Assembly (NCBI GenBank): GCA_025450175.1
Contig: JANWHY010000011.1
Coordinates: 1 to 42,951, forward strand
Source: Minisyncoccota bacterium
GTDB taxonomy: Bacteria; Patescibacteriota; Minisyncoccia; Phycocordibacterales; Zambryskibacteraceae
Length of the DNA: 42,951 bases
Direction: 5' to 3'
Shown here: piece after piece, positions 9,082-17,541 of the stretch
How the letters are laid out: each line of letters begins with the position of its first letter
How positions within the stretch are numbered: position 1 is the stretch's first letter
Translations under genes and position numbers: made by a program
The notes under the pieces: model-generated
The model's input: only the letters and a program-made list of their open reading frames with translations
What the model was told of the DNA's origin: nothing
Database searches by the model: none

Positions 9082-10326
9082 TTATATAGGTAAGTTGGCG
9101 GGAGCGTCGGCCTTCTTGGAAGAGACGCGAGTGAGAGTGGGAGTAGTAGCAGCCTTGCCGGGGATGTGGAAGAGAGTCGCCACTTCTTCTGTAGAAAGTA
9201 CGTAAGGTTCGCCGAACAAGTGTTTGAAGGGCACATCGAAGAAGGACCGCCTCTTAAAGGACTCTACGAACTCCGTGAGCCTCCTCTTCTTCACTATGTC
9301 GTGGAAGTCCTGCCAAGGATGCGTGGTGCTAAAGAATTCTGGCTTGATGCCATTAAGATTTTTAGAAGCGAACTGACGGGTACTGCCTATGATACCCATA
9401 CCACGCGTCCTTTCGTAGTTGTCTTGAGGAGCAGTATAGAAGAAGCGCACCATAGAGTCGAAGGCGAGCTTACCAGAATTGCGTTGCATGGCTTTGATAG
9501 TGTTTTGCTGTTCGTCAGTGAGACCGAGCATCGAGGGTTGCCTATCCTTCTCAGGTTTTATGAGTTGTTCTGTCTCAATAATCTTTTTGATATCCTCTTT
9601 AATCTTCCCGGTCCAATCCTTCTTAGGTCTAAGTCTTCCGTACAAATAGTTCTCGCTGGCATGCGCACGGATCAATATCTGGATCACTCCTATTTCGTGA
9701 GGACCGAATGTGCCTAGATATTCGAGTACCGGAGTAAGAGGGTCCACAATCTCTTCTGGGACATCACCCCTCTGTTTATCTAACTCGTATTCAATATAAG
9801 TCTTGATGGGATATGAGTCACCCTTCACGAGCGAAGTTGTAACACCCCAGACATAAGTCTCTCCATAACGGTAATGTATATCTCGAGCATAGTCCTCCAC
9901 TTCGCGAACCTCCGCTCCCGGGAATTGCCCATAGATCCTCGTCTCGATAATCTTCTTCCACCTGGGGAAGGCCCAGATGAAGAACCGCACCTCACCACCT
10001 ATGGCCACGATCTCGAGTGAGAACCACTCTCGGAGCTTACCTGTCCAGAAGGCATCTTCGGGAGTAGATATATTAGCGTTCTCCCAAATACCTTCGAGGA
10101 CAAACTCCATAGCCGCTGGCGACTTGGGTTGGTCTTGAGGTAACTTGATCTCTAAGAGGATACTTCCCTGCTCCTTGATCCAAGAACGGCGCACATAAGA
10201 GAGCCAGGTATGCCACCATGTCCAGATGAAAAGACCTGGCACCCACACCGGCCATAATAGAAAAATATAATGCAATACGGAAAAGTAAAAATCCTTACTT
10301 AGGAGAGTATCTAAGCTTTCAAACAT
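9082..10326 (-). CDS. membrane-anchored protein resembling the N-terminal region of CPR HerA/TraG-type ATPases, without the ATPase domain
   Basis: ORF 414 aa; N-term TM (IFLLWPVWVPGLFIWTWW); C-terminus FEPYVLSTEEVATLFHIPGKAATTPTLTRVSSKKADAPANLPI-like linker; no Walker A/B in the ORF. Confidence 0.55.
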   Translation of the reverse strand: MFESLDTLLSKDFYFSVLHYIFLLWPVWVPGLFIWTWWHTWLSYVRRSWIKEQGSILLEIKLPQDQPKSPAAMEFVLEGIWENANISTPEDAFWTGKLREWFSLEIVAIGGEVRFFIWAFPRWKKIIETRIYGQFPGAEVREVEDYARDIHYRYGETYVWGVTTSLVKGDSYPIKTYIEYELDKQRGDVPEEIVDPLTPVLEYLGTFGPHEIGVIQILIRAHASENYLYGRLRPKKDWTGKIKEDIKKIIETEQLIKPEKDRQPSMLGLTDEQQNTIKAMQRNSGKLAFDSMVRFFYTAPQDNYERTRGMGIIGSTRQFASKNLNGIKPEFFSTTHPWQDFHDIVKKRRLTEFVESFKRRSFFDVPFKHLFGEPYVLSTEEVATLFHIPGKAATTPTLTRVSSKKADAPANLPI

Positions 10327-10346
10327 TATTTTATTTTACCCCACCC

Positions 10347-11384
10347 TTAAGCGTTATGGTAGCGATTCTCTCTATCCTTGCGGAAGTATTTGGAGTTCTG
10401 GAGATTGACCAGGATAGTGTTCTCCTTGACATAGCGCTCCTTGAGCACCTTGCTGATGATCTTCTCCTTGGAGAGAGGGCCCTCCTTCTCTAGGATCTTC
10501 TTGATAACATCTTTCACAACCCCAGACATGTAACCCCATTCGGCGAGAGCATAGAGTCCTCGACCTACGAGGACGAAACGCGGGTCCTTGATAAGCTCGT
10601 TGTGAGTAGTAGCCACATGAGCCTTCTTATTGAAATAGGTATTGATAGCCTTAGCTACCTCCTTGAAGTGGATAGGAGAACCGTGCTTCCTTATGACCAA
10701 GAAGGCATAATCTCTCATACCCTTAGCATTAACATTGGGCGAAGAACTCTTACCCCACTCCCCTAATGGGTTCTTGCCGATCTTCTGGGAGATCGAGAGC
10801 CAGCGCTTGATCACCTCCTCATTTTTATACTTCTCGTTAAGATCTTTGACCTCATCGAGGAAGGAAGCGATGATGTCGCTCTCAAATACTAGCTCATCGT
10901 CAGAGAGCTTGGAGTATAACTTCCTTAAGGTGCCTTTAATCTTAGTGGCGAGCTGTGGATCGACATGCCAATGATGCTTGAACTCTTCGTCCTCCTTCTC
11001 ACGCTCGAAGGCTTCTCCAATAGTGAGGAGGAAGTGGAAGTGGTTCTGAGTATTAATATCTTTGCTGAAGTGACCTAAAAGATCTTTCTCTGCGACGATA
11101 CCACCGAGGGAAAGGATGATCTCCTTAAGCTCAGTGAAGATGGGCTCGGCATCTTTGTAGTTCTTCGACTTACGAATAGTGAGGAGAGAGTGGTTCTCGA
11201 TCTGGCGCACACGCTCACGAGTGATGTTGTACTTCTTACCAATAGCATCTAGGGTCAACTTCTCCGATTTACTGCCCAATCCATAGCGACTAGTGAGAAC
11301 ATCTTGTCCCCGCTTATTGAGGCTCGACAATAGGCGTTTTGTTATCTCTTTAGGTTTGAAGCTGGTGGTTATCTTTTCAGCCAT
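10347..11384 (-). CDS. sigma-70 region 4-like HTH protein with HARE-HTH/RpoE-delta-like domain
   Basis: ORF 345 aa; LLSSLNKRGQDVLTSRYGLG...LDAIGKKYNITRERVRQIENHSL (sigma4); later HGSPIHFKEVAKAINTYF...RFVLVGRGLYALAEWGY (HARE-HTH). No sigma region 2. Confidence 0.82.
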   Translation of the reverse strand: MAEKITTSFKPKEITKRLLSSLNKRGQDVLTSRYGLGSKSEKLTLDAIGKKYNITRERVRQIENHSLLTIRKSKNYKDAEPIFTELKEIILSLGGIVAEKDLLGHFSKDINTQNHFHFLLTIGEAFEREKEDEEFKHHWHVDPQLATKIKGTLRKLYSKLSDDELVFESDIIASFLDEVKDLNEKYKNEEVIKRWLSISQKIGKNPLGEWGKSSSPNVNAKGMRDYAFLVIRKHGSPIHFKEVAKAINTYFNKKAHVATTHNELIKDPRFVLVGRGLYALAEWGYMSGVVKDVIKKILEKEGPLSKEKIISKVLKERYVKENTILVNLQNSKYFRKDRENRYHNA

Positions 11385-11439
11385 CTTATTCTATTGTCCT
11401 ATTTCTATCACCCCCTATAGGTAATGTCAAGAGGCCAAG

Positions 11440-13620
11440 TCAAGTGACGATACTTATGACCTTATTGGGTACTACTATCACCTTCTTAGGCTCTTTGTCT
11501 AACCACTTTTTCACCTCTGGTAGTCCTAGAGCAAGGCTTTTTATCTCCTCTTCGCTCTGACCCTTCTCTATCTTGAGCGTGGCTCTTAGCTTGCCGTTGA
11601 CCTGGACAGTCATAACAATCTCATCATCCACGAGTTTACCTTCATCATATGTTGGCCACGACTCAAGATGGATAGAATCTTTGTGTCCAAGCTCCGCCCA
11701 AATCTCTTCTGTAATGTGTGGAGCAAAAGGTGCAAGGAGCTTTAGAAGTGTCTTGTATTCTTCTTGTGAAATTTTCTCTTGCTTTTCAAGATTGTTCGCT
11801 AGAATCATCATACTTGAGATGGCAGTATTGAATCCAAGTTTCTCTATATCATCAGAAACCTTTCTTACAGTCTGGTGTAAAATTGCAGGGATTTCGACAT
11901 TGGAATCCGCAATTTTCTCCTTCAATCTCCAAACTCTCTCAAGGAACCGGCGGGGGCCTGCGAGAGCCTCATCGCTCCACGCAATAGCTTGTTCGAAGGG
12001 GCCCATGAACATTTCATATAGGCGTAGAGTGTCAGCGCCGAACTGATCTACAATCTTGTCTGGATTTATCACATTGCCCTTCGACTTACTCATTTTCTCT
12101 CCGCCTTCCGCCAGAATAATACCGTGAGAAGTACGCTTCTTGTAAGGCTCGCTAGTTGGCACTAACTTGAGATCATATAGAAATTTATTCCAGAATCTCG
12201 AATAGAGTAAGTGGAGTACGGTGTGTTCCATACCGCCGTTGTACCAATCGACTCCCATCCAATATTTTAATTTTTCTTTAGAAGCAAATTCTTTATCATT
12301 TTTGTCATCACAATATCTATAGAAGTACCACGAGGAGCCGGCCCAGTTGGGCATAACATCGGTCTCACGTTTAGCATCACCGCCACAGCTGGGGCACTTC
12401 ACACGGACCCACTCACTAATATTGGCTAGTGGAGACTCGCCATCGGGCCCGGGCTCATACTTCTCAACCACTGGGAGTTCTACTGGTAGATCCTTCTCCG
12501 GTACCGGTACCACTCCACACCCGCCCGAACGACCGTCCGGTCGGGCGGGCTTCTCACAATGTATAACCGGAATAGGCTCCCCCCAATAGCGTTGTCGCGA
12601 AAACACCCAATCCCGAAGTTTGTACTTCACCACCTTCTTTCCAAATTCTTCAAAGTCTGCTTTTTTATAATCTATAACAATTGGCAGATTGTACTTCTCA
12701 GCAAAAACTCTATCTCGTTCATCATCAGCTGGCACTCCCATAATTGCACCCGTGCCGTAATCTGAATAAACATATTCAGCTTCCCAAACAGGAATCTTTT
12801 CTTTCGTTGCCGGATTCGTCACGAACTTCCCAGTGAACTTGTCTTCCTTCCCTGAAACCACCAGAAAAGTTGCCCCACGAATAGTATCTGGTCGAGTGGT
12901 AAAAATTTCTATGTCATCAAACTTTATCAACACACCCTCGCTTCTCCCAATCCAGTTTCTCTGCTCTATCTTCACTCTCTCGGGATAATCAACTTCGTCT
13001 AAATCTTTATCCAACCTGTCTGCATACTTGGTTATAGCAAGCATCCACTGCTCTTTCTCCTTCTCTACCACTTCTGTACCACAACGTTCGCACTTACCAT
13101 CGACCACCTCCTCATTGGCCAAACCAATTTTATCCTTCGGACACCAGTTAATTGGCATCTTGGCCTTATAGGCTAGACCGTTTTCAAGAAATTTTAAAAA
13201 GATCCACTGAGTCCACTTATAATACTTGGGATCTGTAGTATTGGTCTCCCTCGCCCAGTCAAAAGAGATGCCAAGAGACTGGATCTGCTTGCGGAAGGTA
13301 TCTGTATTTTCTTTTGTAACTACACGCGGATCCTTGCCTGTCTTCAAGGCATAGTTTTCTGTCGGGAGACCAAAGGCGTCCCAACCTATTGGGTACAAAA
13401 CATTCTTGCCTTCCATTCGACGCTTGCGCGCAATGATATCGAGACCAATATAGGGACGAGGGTGACCCACATGGAGACCGTCACCAGATGGGTAAGGAAA
13501 TTCTATGAGAGCGTAATACTTCTCCTTCTTAGAATCATCTTCTGCATGATAAATTCCCGACTTCTCCCATTCCTCCTGCCACTTAGATTCTATTTCTTTA
13601 GGGTTATACTCATCAGCCAT
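11440..13620 (-). CDS. leuS: leucyl-tRNA synthetase, compact, with in-frame PARPDGRSGG insertion
   Basis: ORF 726 aa; FPYPSGDGLHVGHPRPYIGLDIIARKRRMEGKNVLYPIGWDAFGLP, RQRYWGEPIPVIHCEK, EKMSKSKGNVINPD. Confidence 0.97.
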   Translation of the reverse strand: MADEYNPKEIESKWQEEWEKSGIYHAEDDSKKEKYYALIEFPYPSGDGLHVGHPRPYIGLDIIARKRRMEGKNVLYPIGWDAFGLPTENYALKTGKDPRVVTKENTDTFRKQIQSLGISFDWARETNTTDPKYYKWTQWIFLKFLENGLAYKAKMPINWCPKDKIGLANEEVVDGKCERCGTEVVEKEKEQWMLAITKYADRLDKDLDEVDYPERVKIEQRNWIGRSEGVLIKFDDIEIFTTRPDTIRGATFLVVSGKEDKFTGKFVTNPATKEKIPVWEAEYVYSDYGTGAIMGVPADDERDRVFAEKYNLPIVIDYKKADFEEFGKKVVKYKLRDWVFSRQRYWGEPIPVIHCEKPARPDGRSGGCGVVPVPEKDLPVELPVVEKYEPGPDGESPLANISEWVRVKCPSCGGDAKRETDVMPNWAGSSWYFYRYCDDKNDKEFASKEKLKYWMGVDWYNGGMEHTVLHLLYSRFWNKFLYDLKLVPTSEPYKKRTSHGIILAEGGEKMSKSKGNVINPDKIVDQFGADTLRLYEMFMGPFEQAIAWSDEALAGPRRFLERVWRLKEKIADSNVEIPAILHQTVRKVSDDIEKLGFNTAISSMMILANNLEKQEKISQEEYKTLLKLLAPFAPHITEEIWAELGHKDSIHLESWPTYDEGKLVDDEIVMTVQVNGKLRATLKIEKGQSEEEIKSLALGLPEVKKWLDKEPKKVIVVPNKVISIVT
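12520..12549 (-). repeat. 30-bp palindromic coding element, copy 2 (leuS)
   Basis: Identical 30 nt to copy 1; minus strand encodes PARPDGRSGG. Confidence 0.92.
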
Positions 13621-13638
13621 AGAGGCTAGTATAACAAA

Positions 13639-14577
13639 CTACCTTACTGGTCTTACAGGATAGAGTTGCGGGTCGATACTTCGAGAGAAGCACTCGTGGC
13701 CGGCTTCATGTTGCCAATTCTCACTTACTCCCTTCACACCCATATCCACTGGCATAGGATAGGCTATAGAGCTACTCCCCAACCCTTCCGAAACTCGATC
13801 GAAGGTGGCGCAGAGTTCGAAGGCCTTAGCAGACTGCCCGATAAGTTTGTACTCATAAGACGCGCTTGTCTTAGGATCACGAGGTAAGGTGAAGCCGGAG
13901 ATAGGATCTGCTATCTGGGAGAGGTTGTCTGGAATACTTCCCTTACTCTGATAATAATTTACAATCTGCCACTGAATATTCTGTAGATCAGAAACTCTTT
14001 GAGAGTCGTAACGACGTTCACGCTGAGAAACTGGTGAGCCAATAACCATAAAGCCGAGAATGATAGAAGCTAGGATAAATACGATAGCGACAATTCTCCA
14101 GATATTTCTCTCCCCTGCCATAATGAGATTCCTAATCTCACGCAGATAGTACAAGAAGATGCCTCCTGCGACGATGATGAGCGTCAGCACCTTGAGTAGG
14201 AAGCCGGTAGTAAGATCTTGACCATCGAGGAACATGTAGATCACAGTGATGAGATCCCCAGCAATCACTCCCCCAGCCACGAATAGGGTGATGTATGAGA
14301 GCCACTTGCGTAGCCAAGATTCACGAAGTCCGGGATCTGCCATATAACTCTTCTGCAAAAGCCACGAGAGGAAGAGAAAGAGTGGGAAGGCTACGATCAG
14401 GGTAGCGACTTGGAAGCTGATCGAAGGGTAGTTGTAATACTGATAGGTAGTAACCTTCGGATAAGCGAAGTTGATCACCTCGAAGAGGAGGGTGATAAGG
14501 GCAATAGCGCTAGCGTAGAAGGTCACGATCACTCCGAGGTTCAAGAAGAAGTCCTTTGCAGTTATTTTTGTATTCAT
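13639..14577 (-). CDS. DUF5671-like multi-pass membrane protein
   Basis: ORF 312 aa; five or more TMs; SYMADPGLRESWLRKWLSYITLFVAGGVIAGDLITVIYMFLDGQDLTTGFLLKVLTLIIVAGGIFLYYLREIR. Confidence 0.75.
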   Translation of the reverse strand: MNTKITAKDFFLNLGVIVTFYASAIALITLLFEVINFAYPKVTTYQYYNYPSISFQVATLIVAFPLFLFLSWLLQKSYMADPGLRESWLRKWLSYITLFVAGGVIAGDLITVIYMFLDGQDLTTGFLLKVLTLIIVAGGIFLYYLREIRNLIMAGERNIWRIVAIVFILASIILGFMVIGSPVSQRERRYDSQRVSDLQNIQWQIVNYYQSKGSIPDNLSQIADPISGFTLPRDPKTSASYEYKLIGQSAKAFELCATFDRVSEGLGSSSIAYPMPVDMGVKGVSENWQHEAGHECFSRSIDPQLYPVRPVR

Positions 14578-14622
14578 ATTTGGATTATACCATAAAAATG
14601 AACGCCGCGCAGGTCTACACTC

Positions 14623-15432
14623 TTATATCAAAAACTCTATAACATCTCCATCCTTCACCACATACTCTTTGCCTTCTGTTCTCACCAAGCCCTTCTCGCG
14701 AGCCTTCACCATCGAGCCATTATTTATAAGGTCTTCGTAGGCGACCACTTGAGCACGGATAAACTTATCTTGGAAGTCGGTATGTATAGACTTACCCGCC
14801 TCGGGTGCTGTCGCTCCCCTCTTAGTCGTCCATGCTCGTGACTCATCCTCGCCAGTAGTGAGGAAGGTGATGAGGTTGAGAAGTTTATAAGACTCGGTGA
14901 TGAGTTGGTCTAAGCCAGTACCAAAGATTGGATCTATCTTTACATACGGTCCCGGCACATTGAAATCTAGATTTTCTGCCGCCTCAGACATATTGAGTAC
15001 ATAGAGTGTTGGCTTCTTAATCCCGGCCTTCTCGAGTTCCAGATTAATAATTTCTATATCGAACAAGGGATCCACCTTCTCATGTACATGGATAATATCT
15101 TTATCTTCGAAAATTCTTACCACTTCGATAATTGCATCAACCTCGCGAATGTGAGATAGGAACTTGTTTCCTAAACCCTCCCCTTCTGCTGCACCCTTCA
15201 CCAGTCCAGCAATGTCTACAAACTCCACAACTGCTGGGATAGTCTTCTTCGACTTACTCATCTCCGAGAGTTTAGTAAGTCGCTCATCCGGCACCGGCAC
15301 GATCCCGACGGATGGGTCGATAGTACAGAAAGGATAATTCTCCGCCGGCACCCCCTTCTTTGTAAGCGCGTTAAAGAGTGTCGACTTCCCGACGTTTGGC
15401 AGCCCTACGATGCCAACAGAAAGCTTGGACAT
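14623..15432 (-). CDS. ychF: YchF/OLA1-type GTPase lacking the coiled-coil (helical) domain
   Basis: ORF 269 aa; VGIVGLPNVGKSTLFNALTKKGVPAENYPFCTIDPSVGIVPVPDERL...DIAGLVKGAAEGEGLGNKFL...LYVLNMSE...C-terminal TGS domain. Confidence 0.92.
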   Translation of the reverse strand: MSKLSVGIVGLPNVGKSTLFNALTKKGVPAENYPFCTIDPSVGIVPVPDERLTKLSEMSKSKKTIPAVVEFVDIAGLVKGAAEGEGLGNKFLSHIREVDAIIEVVRIFEDKDIIHVHEKVDPLFDIEIINLELEKAGIKKPTLYVLNMSEAAENLDFNVPGPYVKIDPIFGTGLDQLITESYKLLNLITFLTTGEDESRAWTTKRGATAPEAGKSIHTDFQDKFIRAQVVAYEDLINNGSMVKAREKGLVRTEGKEYVVKDGDVIEFLI

Positions 15433-15475
15433 AAGAATCTAAAATTACCTTATTTTTAAGCATTTTTCTATGGCT

Positions 15476-15504
15476 TGACAAGTCAAATGCTTTATGCTAG
15501 GATA
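15476..15504 (+). promoter_or_regulatory. consensus-like sigma70 promoter with inverted repeat over the -35
   Basis: TTGACA (15476-15481), 17-nt spacer, TAGGAT (15499-15504); CTTGAC-AA-GTCAA inverted repeat over the -35. Same layout as 18724-18752. Confidence 0.65.
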
Positions 15505-15510
15505 GAAGAT

Positions 15511-15885
15511 AGAGAGAATAGATAGTCCAGCATGCTTATAGACATTTGCATCGCACCGGCGTCGTTGTATCGTCGCCACAGCATGTGATTGTTATAGGCA
15601 CTGGAGACGGCTCAGTTGAAGCCCCTTACGCAGACGTAAATTGGCGTCCGTGCTGGCGCCCGAGAAGTTCTGCGAGCCCAGGGTCTCTCGGCGACGATCG
15701 AGAGTAGACAGAGGTTTGCTTAGCGGAATTTGGCTACGCAGACTATCGGCGACGCACGCGCTTGCCGATAAGAGGAAGTATCTATTCCCTCGTTCTTTTA
15801 GGAAGAAGTCTAAAACAAAGTGCCGACTGCATACAAACAGGCGGACAGTGGGCCTCAGTTCATATACAAACTGAGGCCTTTTCGT
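15511..15885 (+). ncRNA. candidate structured RNA of unknown family
   Basis: Promoter upstream, terminator at 15851-15878, no convincing CDS, and several perfect hairpins: TCCAG/GCTTATA with TATAGGC/CTGGA, TTACG-caga-CGTAA, CTCTCG/CGAGAG, TATCGGC/GCCGATA. Ends approximate. Confidence 0.5.
15851..15878 (+). terminator. intrinsic terminator
   Basis: ggcctcagtt-catataca-aactgaggcc followed by ttttcgttt. Confidence 0.8.
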
Positions 15886-16172
15886 TTGTAAACAAAATAC
15901 TAGTCGCAAAAAATAAAATTTGACTTCTATACAAGCACGTATTCTAGATGAGAAAATTGCTTGTTATCCACTCGATATATCAGAAATGTTTTTATAAAAT
16001 TAGAGCGCTAAAATAACCGCTTTCGCGGTTGTCTTAGCACCCTTATTAGTGTGTCTCGGCTTCTTATGGATTCCAGAGACGCAACCGTCGGCATCTCTAA
16101 TACTAATGATAATGCTACCGAGCGACAAGTAATTGTGGGCATGATCTGTGGACAGGTGTTGGCCTCGAACGA

Positions 16173-16310
16173 ATGGTAAAAACTAAGACCTTCAGGATTG
16201 GCAGAGACCCAGAAAATGGTGAACTCGTGACAATCAAGAAAGCTGAAAGCAACCCAAAGAAATATATCATCGAAAGAATGCCTAAAAAGGGCTATGGTGA
16301 TACAAAATAA
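16173..16310 (+). CDS. possible small protein (45 aa)
   Basis: Manual translation: MVKTKTFRIGRDPENGELVTIKKAESNPKKYIIERMPKKGYGDTK*; followed by hairpin 16334-16360. Length and absence of a clear RBS keep this tentative. Confidence 0.35.
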   Translation: MVKTKTFRIGRDPENGELVTIKKAESNPKKYIIERMPKKGYGDTK

Positions 16311-16333
16311 TAACGACAATTAATCGTTAGAGA

Positions 16334-16360
16334 AAAATTGCCTTGCTCGGAGGCAATTTT
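16334..16360. terminator. bidirectional terminator hairpin
   Basis: aaaattgcct-tgctcgg-aggcaatttt; lies between the 45-aa ORF (+) and the DUF262-HNH gene (-). Confidence 0.7.
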
Positions 16361-16370
16361 CTTATTTCAT

Positions 16371-17540
16371 TTATCGATTTCCTTTTGCCCGATTGTGGGT
16401 CTTACACAACATCTCACAATTCTTCGCTGAAGTCGCACCACTCTTGCTCCACGCTGATACATGGTCCGCTTCCATTTCGCCAAAACTCCAAATCTTTTCC
16501 TTATTGGCGTCGTGCCCAATAGCACAATGTGAACAGTTTGATTTCTCTTTGGTTTCAGCTTCCTTAGTTTGTTTTTCGTAAACAGCTCTTTTAGTTGGTT
16601 CGTCAAAAATACGAATATTAAGCAATTTTGTATCGTTTTTACCATCCAATATGTACTCAAAGATTCCCTTCTTATCTTTAACAAAAAAGTCCCCGTAGAG
16701 CTTACGCACATCAGCAGATACTTTGGCTGGATTATATTTCTCTTTACGATATTCCTCGTACAATCGTCCCCATTCAAGACCGCGCATTTCGTTTTCTACA
16801 TCGGTAAATATGCTAGATACCCAATCAATGACAGTGTTAAAATACTTTTTCAACTCATCAATATTTTTGTCTTTGCGATGTTTGCTCATGTAATCGCCAA
16901 TATTACCTTTACTTGTCCAATCCAAAGCACATTCCAAAAACTCCTGCCTGTTGGCACTACCAGATACATAAGCGCTCCATTTCTGAATGTTGGCATTTTG
17001 ACTATTACTAAATTCCTCTTTGGCCTTAGTTACGAATGGACCAGAATATACGGCATTCAGTAATTCTTGATTATTGAGCGGGACACCAGCAATATTTATA
17101 GTCTTAAACCATTCTTTTATCTGGCTTTCTGTTCCCTCACATTCGTAAATAAGCAATTTCGCATCCAAAATTTTAGTTTGTTTGTCTTTCGCCATACCAC
17201 CGAAATATTGTTCCATCCCATTCTCGTCTTTGATAGCAAATTTATCGGTGACAAATCGTCCGAGACTCGTTATACGTTGCTGTCCATCTAAAACTTCAAG
17301 GTTGTCAGCAGAAACTTTATTGAAATAGATTAATCCTATTGGGTACCCCTTCAAAACTGATTCAATGACGGCCATTTCTCTTTTGCCACCGTCAGACGCA
17401 TAAATATAGTTTCGCTGATACTCCGGTTGAATAGTGAGCTTGCCAGACAAGCCAAACAAACCCTTACCCTCAAGCTCGTTATAGACAAAGCCGTCGCAAA
17501 TTTCTTTAACAGCGATGCTGGACTTTAGAGTTGTGTTCAT
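16371..17540 (-). CDS. DUF262 (GmrSD/ParB-like) plus HNH endonuclease protein
   Basis: [11 protein letters not shown]...[17 protein letters not shown] and C-terminal [53 protein letters not shown] (HNH). Start ATG at 17540, next to the methyltransferase stop. Confidence 0.9.
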   Translation of the reverse strand: MNTTLKSSIAVKEICDGFVYNELEGKGLFGLSGKLTIQPEYQRNYIYASDGGKREMAVIESVLKGYPIGLIYFNKVSADNLEVLDGQQRITSLGRFVTDKFAIKDENGMEQYFGGMAKDKQTKILDAKLLIYECEGTESQIKEWFKTINIAGVPLNNQELLNAVYSGPFVTKAKEEFSNSQNANIQKWSAYVSGSANRQEFLECALDWTSKGNIGDYMSKHRKDKNIDELKKYFNTVIDWVSSIFTDVENEMRGLEWGRLYEEYRKEKYNPAKVSADVRKLYGDFFVKDKKGIFEYILDGKNDTKLLNIRIFDEPTKRAVYEKQTKEAETKEKSNCSHCAIGHDANKEKIWSFGEMEADHVSAWSKSGATSAKNCEMLCKTHNRAKGNR

Positions 17541-17541
17541 A

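Noticed and set aside
11420-11450. Third copy of the TTGACAAGTCAA operator (gtcaagaggccaagtcaag)
   Set aside because: Only loosely similar and lies at the leuS 3' end without matching -10 spacing.
15511-15885. RNase P RNA or tmRNA at this locus
   Set aside because: No GAGGAAAGUCC-type CR-I, no ACAGAA/AGAUGAAU RNase P motifs, and no T-arm GGTTCGA/CCA end expected for tmRNA on either strand.
15592-15909. 105-aa minus ORF and 77-aa plus ORF in the 15.5-15.9 kb locus
   Set aside because: Both overlap perfect RNA hairpins and the terminator, have no SD and show Arg/Ser-rich composition typical of spurious ORFs.
16008-16319. 103-aa minus-strand ORF
   Set aside because: No RBS, unusual composition, and antisense to the more protein-like 45-aa plus ORF.
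16367-16777. 136-aa minus ORF within the DUF262-HNH gene
   Set aside because: Alternate-frame shadow of a gene with clear domains.
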